Shown here: one piece after another, positions 12,041-24,674 of the stretch
Layout: each line of letters opens with the position of its first letter
How positions within the stretch are numbered: position 1 is the first letter of the stretch
DNA from: Onchocerca volvulus
Lineage: Eukaryota > Nematoda > Chromadorea > Rhabditida > Onchocercidae
DNA length: 64,000 nt
Direction of reading: 5' to 3'
Assembly: GCA_000499405.2 (NCBI GenBank)
Contig: HG738136.1
Coordinates: forward strand, 773,944 to 837,943
Notes under the pieces: model-generated
Told to the model about the DNA's origin: nothing
What the model saw: only the letters and a program-made list of their open reading frames with translations
The model's database searches: none
Translations under genes and position numbers: made by a program

Positions 12041-14574
12041 GAAAGTAATGATAATAGTAAGTGTCAAATATGAGTGATAATTAGAATTGATAGTAGTGGC
12101 AATGATATATTTTTCATATTTTATTTATGAACGAACATTTTTCTGAAACTAATCTTTGTTTCAATTTCAGCTTATATTACAGTAATCAACTAAAAAATGA
12201 AATTGATTACTGTAAAGTAAGCAACTTCATTTTTTTAGTTAAAAAAAAAAAGATTTCTTAATTTAATAAAAACAAAACAGGTCAAAGAAACAAACAAAAT
12301 CAATCAAGATCTTGTTAGAGTAAATTCGAATATAATGAAATAATAAGTACAAGCTTATCCATATGGATTAGGTAATTAAACAAGATAAAGACTCCATATG
12401 ATTTTACCTATAATTATAGATCCTTAAAAAACTTATGAATAATTCATTCAGGTATTTAAATAAAATTGCCCTTCATCAGCTGAATTTGATTCCAAAGGTT
12501 GTACGAATTCCGAAATCCGAACCTATTCATGCAATCACTTTTAATTGTTTACTTATTTATTCAAATATTAAATAAAAAACAAGGAAGACGAAAATTTGGT
12601 AGGAATAAAATCTACGAAGATTAATTGAATCAAATGAGAATTTGTATCCAACCAGTAACTAAAAGAAATAATGATTAGGAGGTAGAAAAAAGACATAATT
12701 AGTTTTTACATAAATTTTTGAAAATTAAAGGAAATCGATTTCATCTAGTTCAAATTATGTGAAAAGTATATATTTGGATATTGTTTGTTTTTTTTATCAA
12801 GTTTTTTTTTCTTTTTAGATAAGCTGAAATATTCAAATTCTTTAATCAATAAATTTATCCAGTAAAAAAACTATCTGAGTTATCATTTTTTTTTTTTTTT
12901 AACTATTATATACTTAGTTGTTCGCCACTTAATTGTCCAATTTGCGAATTTCATCGAAAAAATTTTATAATTCGATATGCCGCAAACAAATATTAACAGT
13001 TCACTTGGTCAACCAAAATGAATAATTTTTTTTTTTTAAATTATTCTTTTATGATTAGAAAAGTTGGAAAAAAGAATTGGTTTATTTTAAAATTCCTTCA
13101 ATTTAATAATAAATTTAAATATCTTCTGACCGCTTATTTCTGTACTGCTGATTCAAATAGTTTACTTCTACAGCAAAAAAATATATAAAATTAAGATTTA
13201 AATAAAAGAGAAATAAGAATATTCTGAACGAAAATTAGAATTTAAATATGGAAAGACAATTAAATATAATTTAACAATAAAGTTCATAGGTTAAGGAAAG
13301 GTTAATTGCTAATCAATGGAATCTAAGCTAAACTTCGCATAACTTTGTAACTTTACATAAATTTCACATAAACTTTAAGCTGATCAAAAATTTAATATAA
13401 TAATACGTAAAAAGCTAAATGAAATTTTAGCATATCGAGCATACTTACAGATTAATTATGAAAACTTATAAATTGTTCGTCTCTAGACAATTGAAGTTAA
13501 CAACAAAAGTTTCATTAATAAGAAGTACCAATCATTTTAAAATGCTACTACTATTATTACAGTCCATAAAACATATATTCCGAATCATTACTGATTTCGA
13601 ATGACTTCCTTTTGTAATATTATAATAGGTCAATCAAGCGAAATATGCCTTTCAATTCTTGTAACAAACATCGACCTACATTTTGCTGTAATGTTGAGAC
13701 GATAGGATAGAAAGATGGTGGTTGTCAAGAAGTGAACAGAATGAACCTCTTCTGAGAAACTAGGCCATCTTTCCATAGATATTATTTTCAATATGAATAC
13801 ATAATCATTGTCGCAAAAAAATAAAAAAATAAAACGCTTAAATTAACTTACTAGTACTCAAAATAAACGTAGATTAATTTAATATTAGGATAAATCAAAT
13901 TAATTTAATAGGATAAATTAACTTAACAGTACTCAACGATAAGATGATAAAGCTCAAGAAGTGATATGACCTATCATTGGCTTTATGGAGAGTAATTTGA
14001 ATTTCATTTCTCATTTCACCATGTTTATGATGGTATAGTTCAAACGCTTTCGTATCCAAATAATCGAATTACAGATCTGACTAATCGGCAATTCCAAATC
14101 TAACAATAGTTGTTGCATCAATGGCTTCACATCAGTTCAAAAATTATGAATTAGTCTCAGCTAGTAAGACTTGAAAACTATAAAAATAAGCTGAAGCTGA
14201 TGATTGTGATTATATGATTATCAAATGGGTTTGATAATCCATTTTATTTGTCTGATAATATGATTTTTTGCTATTTGAAACGACTTTAGCTTGATTGAGT
14301 CAAAATTTATGCACATAGTTTATGTTTAATTAGAATTCTAGATTTAACAAACATATTTTAAATTGGATTTTAAGAATATTTACAGAGTTTGAAATATAAA
14401 TATGTGTACCACAAAAACAAAGCCAAAAATAACAATCATAATCATATAACAATTACGACCAAAATTCATCGCCCTCAAAATTCCACCATTCAATGTAATA
14501 TAAATTTTTCTCGATTTGAATCCTCCTTATTTCATATCATTAAAAAAAAAAAAGTTGCCTAAATTGTTCAATTT
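12041..14574. other. spacer between collagen and ttc-37
   Basis: I see no exon here. It should contain the collagen promoter (right side, reading leftward) and the 3' end of ttc-37. Besides the nested inverted repeat at 12177-12240 it is plain AT-rich sequence. Confidence 0.55.
12177..12240. repeat. nested inverted repeats upstream of the collagen gene
   Basis: TTACAGTAATCAA (12177-12189) pairs perfectly with 12203-12215. AACTAAAAAATGAA (12188-12201) pairs with 12226-12240 apart from one extra T. The two palindromes interlock. Part of the sequence also matches the exon 1/intron 1 junction of the adjacent collagen. Confidence 0.9.
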
Positions 14575-17500
14575 TTAGATTTCGTCATCAACTTGGGGAG
14601 TTGTTCCAATAGCTTTCATTGCATGGTACTGCTCAACGCGCAATGCCAATAAATCGCATAATCGCTGAAATAAATGTTCAAAAACTTAATTCAATATTCA
14701 AAAAAACAATACATTAAAAAATTACTACCTCACTGATAAAATTCAGAAGTTACTTGGATATTATTAATCTCTTGCATTACTGATTGAAAATTCCTATAAT
14801 TTATATTGTTAATCCTCAATTTATCTCACAGTCATCAATACTTTACTAATACTAAGCTATTCAAAAGCTCTGCGAAAAGATTTGAAAGAATGAAAATGTA
14901 AATTTTTTGAATTCCAAGCAGATATTATACCTTTGACATATTATCATGTCGTAAAATAGTTTTCTCGCCCGATTCTTCACTGATATCATATGAAAACTCA
15001 TCAATTTCGTCATGCTGTTTACAAGCAGGATAAACGAGGACAATCTGATGACGTGGCCTTACGTCGCGGAAAACATTAATGAAATCATCATCCAGTTTCT
15101 ATAACGAATGACGAATCATTCTAATGCTTTAAAAGCTTATAAAGAATCTTTTCTCCTGCAATCACTCTGATTCCATCAGAACAAACAACGGAAAGTTGTA
15201 TTATGAAATTTCCCAGTAACAAGAAATTCTCAACGGCTTTGGTTTGAAACGACTATTCATTCAATTGTTCATATGGCTTAAAGAATTAGAATGAAATTTT
15301 TAAATGCATAATATTTCAACTCAAGAGTAGTGATTTCCCATAGACATGAGATAAAACTATAACTAAATATATTAAGGCTGAAAGCCTTAGTCGTAATTCC
15401 AAATACAAAAAAAATCTTTCAATTCATAAGAGAAAATAAATCAGGAATAATGGAAATTTGAAATAGAAAATTTGATAGTTCAAATTCATTACTCTTTATT
15501 ATTAAACAGCTGACGTCATTAATGGATTAGAAATAAAATAAAAACAAAGAAAGAATTAATCATTTTTTGAAATACCTACTTTCTTGAAATAAAGAACGGC
15601 AGCAACAAGAACAGGAATTTGTATTTTATTTTTCGAATTCATCAAAACTGCACGAAAGCGTTCAACATCATTTTGTTCGAGAGCCGAAAAAATGTGCGCA
15701 TAGATCGAACATTCGAGCAGTAATTTCTCTATAATCTTTTTTAGAAATGGGTGTTGCTTATTCATTTATCCTAATTTATTAATGAATGGCATGTCAGAAC
15801 ATATTCATATAAAAAATACAAAGACAAATTCATATATTTCTCTCTTTTCCTGTATCCACATAAGAAAGAAATAAGGTCAAATGAAAATTTTGTACTCGAA
15901 AAGCAAAACATAATCAAAGAATGAACTAATTTTAATGATAGGTATTTAAATGAAATTGAAATAACATGATTGATAATCACATTGCTTAAGATCTATGAAT
16001 AGTAAAAATCCATTTAGCTTGTAATAAACAGCATAAAGTAATCAAAATAAACTTGTTTTGATTCTAATTATCAAACTTCTTTATTTTTAACATTTTAAGT
16101 TTTTGCGTTCAATTTCTTTCAATCACAAAATTATCATATGCACTTACTTAAATTTAAATCTCGAGATCATACAAACCTACAGAGTTTTGATCTTACAGTC
16201 ATAATTAATGAAAATACACTATATGATACTCTTTTAATACAAAATGGAATAATTGCCATCTAACAATTACTGAAAGAAAACTAATCGAAGATCAGAATAA
16301 CTGTTAACAAAAATTGAAGAACAAACCATAGATCTCAAATGCAGTCGATGAATAGAGAAGAGATAAATTTTGCAATGCATCATCTACTTTTTCCAACAAA
16401 TGTTGATTTCCACTTTAATAAAAATAAAAATTACAAATACGGATATGAACAAACAAAATTTTCTCGACTTTAGAAAGTAAATAATGTTTCAAGAGAAGCG
16501 AGTAATATTAAGTATTTTTGAAAATCACAAAAATCCTAGAATACTTTCCATGACATAGTTATGCTTCATTATTAAGAAATTATATAAAAAGCACTTGATA
16601 TTTTTGAAAAATCGTAGAAATTAGAATGGATGAATCTAAGCAATCTGAAACAATTTGCTATTAACATGACTAAAAATCTTACCCTCGTAATGCTATTCGT
16701 TGTTTATGTAATTTGCAAATATTCTCATTCGGCCAATTATGACAATAATTGATATAGTGCATTGCATAATCCATATGCCAAAAATGTTCAGCCAATAAAC
16801 TTACGAAGAAAATGAATTCATCAGTTCGTTTGCTTACTCCTAAAAAAAATTCCTCAAATGAGTTAAAAATACTTCTCTCAATTCAGGTGTGAGTATTCCT
16901 AAGAAAAGATGTGAAAGAAATACATATGTAACTAAAAAAGAAGTAGGCCAATATGGTAACGGCAAAATCGAAATATTTTATAACATAAATAATAATCAAA
17001 ATATTTTGTAAGTAGAAATCTGTATGGATCATTCAGGCAAATGGATCATTTATTCACATCTCGGAACAAAGGCTCTTGTTCTCATGTCTTCCCACCTACT
17101 AATAAAGCTCGTGTGCGTTTTGAAATGTTTGAATTGTTTGAAATTCAAAATCCATGTTAATTTTCTGGAATGGTGTAAGGACTAAAGCTTATTATTGTGC
17201 ATTGTTCATCTCTTATCTTCTGCCCCGATAACCAAATCTTTATATAATTCACATAATAAAAGCCATCGACCCCTACAAAGATCAAGAACTATCGATATAA
17301 AAAGGAGATTCTGGCGATTAATCAGTTTTCAATCAATTTCAATTCAGTGATTCTTCATTCAGTTACATGACAGTCACTCAATCTCCACAAAATTAATAGG
17401 ATATTGATTTCGTATCCTCCAATCCAATTCAATTCAATCCCGTACACCCAATCCATCTCTACTATAATCAAATGATTAACTGCAATTATGATGTTACCTG

Positions 17501-20500
17501 ACTTTATTCTATCTTATACAGTAGACGAAAAAATAAATCCTTCGTCAAACAATAAAACTTTCTCCACCAAGATTCGTCTGTGTAACAATATAAAAAACTT
17601 TCTCGACACATGATTCAAAGTTAAAATACCACAAAATAAATATTAGTGTTTCGAGAACTTCATATTTTGAACTACTTAAATATAAAGTGAACCAATAATT
17701 TCGTGGATAGATTCAAAATCGAACATTGTGGCATCATCAAATTGTTTATTTTCGGCCAAATTTTTCATTAGATAATATGTATACTTTTCTACCGCCAGTT
17801 CCTGGAACATACAGATCGGATAAGAGATAAGATAAAATGAAGCATGTCTAATTTTCCCAACAGTAGGAGAAAATTAAGTATCATACAGATAGCTACGAGA
17901 CGTTTAACGTCAAATATGCATAAATCACAGTTAAAATCATAAGCTGACTAACAGTTGGCCTCAGAGTTAATGAATGTCTATATAAATCCATAGTATCATA
18001 ATGATTTTCTGCTTCCGCCATTGTGGCCTGCAATAAATTATACAATAAAATAAAGTAATGATATATAAAACTATTCCTAATCTCCAAAATATAGAGTTTA
18101 GAAACAAATTACCAATTTTTTCCAGCAAAACAATACTTAAAGCTTAGAAAAGATTATAAAGTACTCGCCAAAATACACCAAATTTCGGCTGATTCGGGAT
18201 TGATTTTCTGAGCCATATTAAGAGCCTGTCGTGCTAAATCATGCTGCAAATATTATATGCTTAAAATATAATTTCATGCATAAAATCTTTCACATAAAAA
18301 AAATCACTTTAAATGTAAGATGCATGCATTAAAGAAATTCCTACTTCAAAAAAGTAAAATGCAAGTTTTTCTCCACTTTGACAGTAGATTCCAACTCATT
18401 TTATCTCTAATCAATAATAGACTTTTCATTATTATCATATTAAGAAACTAAAAAATTCCGAATACATACCTGACTGAACTTCAGATACAATAAGCCGAGC
18501 AAAAACCAAGCAGTATCATTTCTTATATTTAACTGCAAGGCTCGTATAAGACAATGCTGTATTATTAGAGCATTTCCTAAAGGTCCAATTGCTTCAGAAA
18601 GATTTGTCCAATACATTGATTTTATTGTTTTCGATACGCAAAGTTTGATGGCACGTTTAAAACATTCGACAAGGCTGCATATAATTAGATTAAAATTCAT
18701 GTGGAAAAATTCATCTTATAGCTGTCCTCCACAACTGGCTTACATTCAAATATCATTGCTGGATTTGTCAACAGAAGTTTTCATTCAAAGCGAATAGTCA
18801 AAGAAACCAATCTATTCAAGTTAAAAAGTCTCAAAAAATGAGAGAAGCATCACATTCATTTCAAACATTAGTGACCGTAGCTGCTTAATTCTGTAATTTT
18901 GAAGAATATGAAGTCAATTTCGTTAAAAATTACAAATCAACCTCCTTCAACGAAAATAATAACATCTATATTGTGATAGATAATGAATCAGAAAAAGACT
19001 GAAGTTTAACTTAGAAATGAATGCATCCAAGTTCAGATACTATCATTTTGTTTTTAAATTTTTCATACTAAGTGCAATTATTCATTTCAAGTACAAAATT
19101 AACAGATTACTGAAGAAAATAAATAAAAACGAAATATTAGCAAAACAAGTGAACAAATGAACAAACTTACTTCGCATATCCAGAGTTATCATTCGTTAAT
19201 TGGCATTTCCGGAACAAGGCAATACCCAAATCATTCCAGGCATTAGCACAGTTCGGATGTGCTTTTACCATGAAGCAATAAAAGCGGATAGTTAATTCAA
19301 CTGCATCCAACACTGACCCAATTTTCCAGATTTTCGGGAATTCAAAATGTTGGAATGTATCAGCGTGATATCTGGATGCTAATAAAAGAGCATCTGCAGC
19401 AAATTTGAAGGGCAGCATAAATCCCGGATTCCGATCAAAAACATTTTTAATCAAAGCAAAAAATTGATTTAAAAGATTAAATTGCACGGAATAGGCCGAT
19501 TTTTGAGCTAATTTCAAGATGGATTCAGCATATAATAGATAGACACAATTTGTATTATTCTGCCCACTTTCGACACGTTCTATCAATTTCAAACATTGTT
19601 CAATCGCTTCTTCCAACTGGCCAGTAAGTTGACATATTTGAATAAACTAAAAAAGCAATGAAGATGAGGAATTCTAATTACGACCATGATATTATCTTGA
19701 TTCACCGAATTCCACCAGCATTATTATCTATCCACTGCTCCAAAGAATCCTTTATTACTTTCCAGAAAATTACAGACTATAGAAATTTGCATTTCATTGA
19801 AATCTGATAACAGTAAGCTACTATCACACGATTTTTTCATATGCTTGAACTCGATACTCATCTCCACTGCTATAGATTTTCAAGCAGAAAAAAAGTCTTT
19901 TTTTTTTTTTTTTTTAAAGTAATAAAAGAGGCATTCAGCAGAAGCGCTGATAATAAAAGTCGAATTTATATAAATAATTTGAAATACCAACAAAATTTTT
20001 GGGGTTATATAAGATTCGAACTGAATTCTGGAAAAAAGAAAATGAAGAAGAAAATATTAGATGCAAAAAATAGTAATAATAAATCTAAAAAAAGAACCAT
20101 CAATAGTGGAAAAAGAAATTTTGCTAACCTGAATTTGAGCAATTTCATCATCTGGTTCAAGATCTATTGCTTCCTTGTAAGCTTTAATGGCACTCTGGTA
20201 ATTTCCACGTTTTTTATAAGCATCTCCTAATGTCGTCCAGATCCCAGCGTCTGTCTTATCAAGTACAAGAATGTGCTGCATTTGACCAATTGCTGCATCA
20301 ATCTACAACATTTAATGAGGATTCAAAAAAAACAGCACAACCATGAGAATTTTAAATGTAAAATCATTCAGAAGTAATGGATAGTTCTATTCACATTTCA
20401 CAAATTTTATTTTAAAATTTAAACACCAAATCGACCAGGACATCAAATCACTGCTTCGTCCGTTAATATATAGTTCGAGATAGACCATCACCATTTTTAA

Positions 20501-23500
20501 TAAGGAATTCATCAAGAGAATTGCTTAATAGTTCACTGCAATGCAGTTCAAGCGCCAACAGATCAAAAAATTATTTGTTAAAGGTTTTAACCATTATGAA
20601 TTGAAAAATTCGATCAAAGACATTAGTTTAAATAAAGAATAAAATTTACATTTCCGTTTTGAAGTTCTAGCAGTGCCAATCTTTTCCGTGCCCAAAGATC
20701 TGTAGGCACCATTTTCGAATACTGTTGTACATGTTTGAATAGATCTTCACTGCGACCTTCCAAACTGAGAAGTTCGTCTAATAGTTTCACAATCTTTCAA
20801 AAGAAATGAAATAACAACAAGTTTATTAGAATTGAAAAAATTGATACAAAAAGGATTGGATAAGAGAATAAAATGTCAACAGAATATATATATATATATA
20901 TATATATTTAACTATTTCTCTTTTTTTTTTTCAGATAAAGAAAAGAAATGTTAGCGATACTATCTAAAAAGAATATCTAAAAAGATTTACTGGATTACAT
21001 CTATTTCAAATTAACATTTGAAACTACCTTCGCATCTTGCGGACGAATTTTCGCTGCTCTTTCCAAACAAGCTATAGCTTTGGCTCGATTCTTCTTTTTC
21101 AAACTTAACCCCAAAAGAAAGAAAGCTTTGCTGCTATACGGATTCAATTTCGCCGCCTATAAATAAAATTTGTATTATTTGGTATGCAATGTAATGAATA
21201 ATTGATAATTTAAAATAAGTAAATCTAATTTAAGTAATAAATATAATTCTAGTAATCTTAATAATTTAAATAAGAAAGGATGTAAGACAATGCGAAGTAC
21301 TAAAATCTTGGAGGAGTTTTATAAAACTTAGAGAAGGTTTGAATAATTTTATGCTTATTTAAAAGTAGAAAGTTTGCACACGTGCTCTGCAGCAGTTTTG
21401 ATGAAAATTCATTTTTTGATAAGTTTATACACTTTAATATTTACTATTCTGTTGCGAAGAATAATATAACTGCACCTTCACAAGAGCTGATGTAGCAAAT
21501 GCATCTTCAGTATTCAATTTCAAGCAAATTTCGCTATGAAGCAATAGCCACTGCCAAGATTGCGAATTGACTTTTACAAAATTTGCAGCTAAAGATTGTG
21601 CTTCTGAAATAATCAATATTGCATTTATTTTAATAGCTATTTTGATGGAAACAAAGGAAGGAAAAGAAAAAACTATATCATGAGAACTAAAAGACATATT
21701 GAAATTACACGGAAATGAGTGAGATTCCTTAAATATAACATCAGAAATCTCAGAAATTCTACCCGAACACTTTACTGCAGTATAAAAATTGCACTGATTA
21801 GATAATGTGGAAGCAAGATAAAAGCACTCAATTCAAAAGCTTCAAGCAAGTTATATAGACAGTATGAAACCAAAAGTACTAAATAAGACATCTCAAAATG
21901 AAAACATAATCATTAATAAGCTTGAAAAAGGAAATCGTGAACTTTTACAGGAAAACAACCAAGAAATGTAATTATATTATTACCTTAAGACACGCTGTAG
22001 TTAGTCCAGACTTCTAAGTAATATTATCAACTGCTCACGTTCAAAAATTTATTCATCACCTTGTAAGGATTCTTTTGATTGCGAGTTTTTCAATACCATA
22101 ACTTTCCAGTACATCTCTTCAGCAGGATCTTCATATTTCTCATTTTGTATTGTATCCATTTTCGATGTATCATCCATATCAATATTATCACATACCATCG
22201 AAAAGAAAAAAAAACAATAAAATTTTTTCATTTTAAATACAAATTCAAAATTTGAGTTGATTTTAAATCATGAGAATACTTAAAATTCTCAAGAATTCGG
22301 TTCTAAATCATTACCGTAAGTCGCATGTCCTTGCGTAATCGCTTACTGTTTGAATTGTTCGTCAACAATAAATTTAACTGCATCAAAGCACTATCGTCAT
22401 GAATGCCATACAGTGCTTCACATCTAACACCGAAAATTGCTTCATTTAAAGTCTTGGTAATTGCGGGATGCATGTGTGGAATCATTATATCCAAAAGAGA
22501 CAAGACTTGCTCATAGCGCTCTTGGAAAAGCAGTAGAGGAAGAGTCAAACCGATATATGGCCTAAAAATACATTTTGGACTTGATTTGGAAAAAAAAAAA
22601 AGATTCACCAAAGAAGTGTTTTTAAAATTTCAAAAAGATTCACAGTCACTAAGAGTACCTCTAAAATAAAGCAGATATAGAAAGTAATCAGCTTAAATTT
22701 TATCACAAATTATTTCATTCCTTACCCTTTTATTTTCCCCAATTCATCTTGGCAAAGAGAGTGAACTTACCATTTGCATGTGCTTCTTAAATTTTCATCT
22801 ATATTTTTGATCGATAATGATATCTCCATCTTCTCAATGTGCTTAAGCAAAAATTCGAATTCTGTTTCTCTCCCTACGGCATTTTTGAGCATATCAATAA
22901 TATCGCTCGAAGGATCTACTTGACGTTGCTCCAAATAGGAGATAATAACGAAATATCGCAATAAATCAGTTAGCCATTCATCATCGAATGAAATGTACTT
23001 AGCATGCCAGTTTAATACATCCTGTATTTCTTCCAGTGTCTAAATACACTCCATATTAATTTATAAAACAACAGGAACAGACGTAATAAAACAGGAACAG
23101 ACGTAAGTGGAAATGTGAAAGCTCTGAAATTGAATCGCTAATACATTAGAAAAACTGCTAACCTCTGCCCAAGAACAACGTAATATTACACATTTCTTAT
23201 GAATTTTATCATCCAATTTGCCAATATCGATTTTGATTAAACATTGTTCTATCTAGAAGCAAGAATTAAGAGAAAGAAAAAGCAAGAAATTTTTTCAAAA
23301 ATATAAGAAGTTTAAAAATGACTGCAATAAATTTGAATATTTACCAATTTTTTTCGATCACCATCCCAATCATCAATGGAGAGCATCGCTTTTAGCGCTT
23401 CACAATAAAATTCAACATCTAATCGATCGAAATTTGAAAAAGCTTCATCAAATCTTTTCAATTTCAGTAAAATAAAACCTAATTCCTTCTCATACACAGA

Positions 23501-24242
23501 TACTTTTTCTGGAGTAATCCTAAAATCCATGAAATATATATCATAACAAGAATATATACCAGTGACTTGAAAATTTTAAACTTCGAATTTTTAAGAAGCA
23601 AATCTATGAAGCTTTTTAGGAACTGGTGAATTTCTGATTTAAAAAAAAATATATAAGGAAAAATTAATCGACTATATACATCTGAAAAAAACATCAACAT
23701 ACCCAGGAAGACGCAGAAGATTTTGAATAACTGTTAGGATATGCTCCAAATCAACATATTTTCCTTGTTCATAAAGTTTATATAATCCTTGCCATGCTAA
23801 AGGCTTTTCTGCATCAAGTTCGGTTGCCTTTTTGTAATAATTAACTGCTTCACAGTTATTTCCAATCTCCCCATTTGTAATTGCAGCGAAGATGAATAAC
23901 AAGTAATCAGATACATCCTGCTTCAACAAATCCTGGAATCAGTACGCAGGGAATTAAGCTTTTAAACATAGAACTGCAACACCATAAGAATGAGTTATAT
24001 TTGAAAAGATCAAAATATAGAAAAAAGGACAAATGGTTTCGACCGAAGAATCCGAAACAAGCTAAATTTCGCCAGATTTAACAGAAACTGACAAAGATCG
24101 GGAAATACTAGTTTTGAGTGTGCGAACATATTATGTATCTCAATCATCGAAAATAGCGGACCTCGATAATCTCGCTTGCTTTCTTGAAATCCTTGGCATC
24201 AATATATTGGCGAATAGTTTTAAGTATAGCTTTCGTCCCCAT
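14575..24242 (-). CDS. ttc-37: SKI3/TTC37 homologue, TPR protein, about 1148 aa, 21 exons
   Basis: This is the TPR scaffold of the Ski complex, which feeds mRNA to the cytoplasmic exosome. Exons: 24242-24162, 23932-23703, 23519-23345, 23252-23163, 23039-22771, 22561-22315, 22198-22060, 21603-21476, 21156-21028, 20793-20650, 20302-20129, 19646-19171, 18674-18470, 18243-18169, 18027-17902, 17801-17693, 16839-16683, 16412-16327, 15728-15580, 15098-14931, 14664-14575. The N-terminal TPRs (about 28-90) contain KKATELDAEKPLAWQGL, close to the vertebrate TTC37 N-terminus. A clear TPR with TLGDAYKKRGNYQSAIKAY lies at about 566-590. The C-terminal half has HYDTMDLYRHS at about 863, matching the TTC37 motif SYDTMDLFRHT. 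It is shorter than human TTC37 (1564 aa). Uncertain points: the exon 7 acceptor lacks AG, intron 14 is GC-AG, the exon 1 (GTCCGC) and exon 15 (GTCTCG) donors are weak, and the exon 19 acceptor is poor. Confidence 0.9.
17155..17588 (+). mobile_element. possible solo-LTR-like island inside ttc-37 intron 16
   Basis: Intron 16 is 853 bp and contains a C-richer block unlike the rest of the gene's introns. The block opens with TGTTA and ends with TAACA. It has TATAAAAAGG at 17296-17305 and downstream AATAAA signals near 17534 and 17551, the order expected of a U3-R-U5 LTR in the sense opposite to ttc-37. I could not find a target-site duplication, so this is only a suggestion. Confidence 0.3.
20886..20908. 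repeat. (AT)n microsatellite in ttc-37 intron 9
   Basis: This is an AT dinucleotide run of about 11 units within an intron. Confidence 0.85.
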
Positions 24243-24266
24243 AATAATGGAAACAACCACCTTAAT

Positions 24267-24269
24267 CCT
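24267..24269 (-). promoter_or_regulatory. trans-splice-like acceptor before the ttc-37 ATG
   Basis: CTTCTTCAG on the minus strand gives a 25-nt leader before ATG 24242. It lies between two same-strand genes 433 nt apart, as expected for the acceptor of a downstream operon gene. Confidence 0.5.
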
Positions 24270-24379
24270 GAAGAAGTCGATATAATGACAGTTAAACCGG
24301 TACTGTTATTTTCAGATCACCATCCCAATCAGCATTTAAATCTTCAGCATGTCTGAATTCCAAACTATCACTTATAACT

Positions 24380-24385
24380 TTTATT
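24380..24385 (-). terminator. AATAAA in the nuo-6/ttc-37 interval
   Basis: TTTATT on the plus strand gives AATAAA on the minus strand, about 290 nt after the nuo-6 stop and about 110 nt before the ttc-37 acceptor. This spacing resembles cleavage plus trans-splicing in nematode operons. Confidence 0.4.
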
Positions 24386-24674
24386 AATGCCAAATATTAA
24401 GAAAATACGTTTTTCGCAACTGCGGTAATTATTAATTTCAAATCAAAAAAATTTTTTTTATCCCACCAAGATGTTTCTATATATACGAGGATTTCTGACA
24501 ACAAATATAAGCAATACAGTCGATGGATACATCCACAGTTTTAATCATATCCCGATATAAATACAACAAAAGGTTAGAACAGATACGATGCGGATACAAA
24601 ACCATTTATCTATTTAATATACAATATGTGAACAATAAATCTGGATCATCTAAAACTTTGACCAAAATGACCAT

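Noticed and set aside
19841..20230. 129-aa plus-strand open frame
   Set aside because: It lies antisense to ttc-37 exon 11 and its intron, and its Lys/Asn-rich sequence comes from A-rich intron DNA.
24114..24356. 80-aa plus-strand open frame
   Set aside because: It is antisense to ttc-37 exon 1 and the intercistronic leader.
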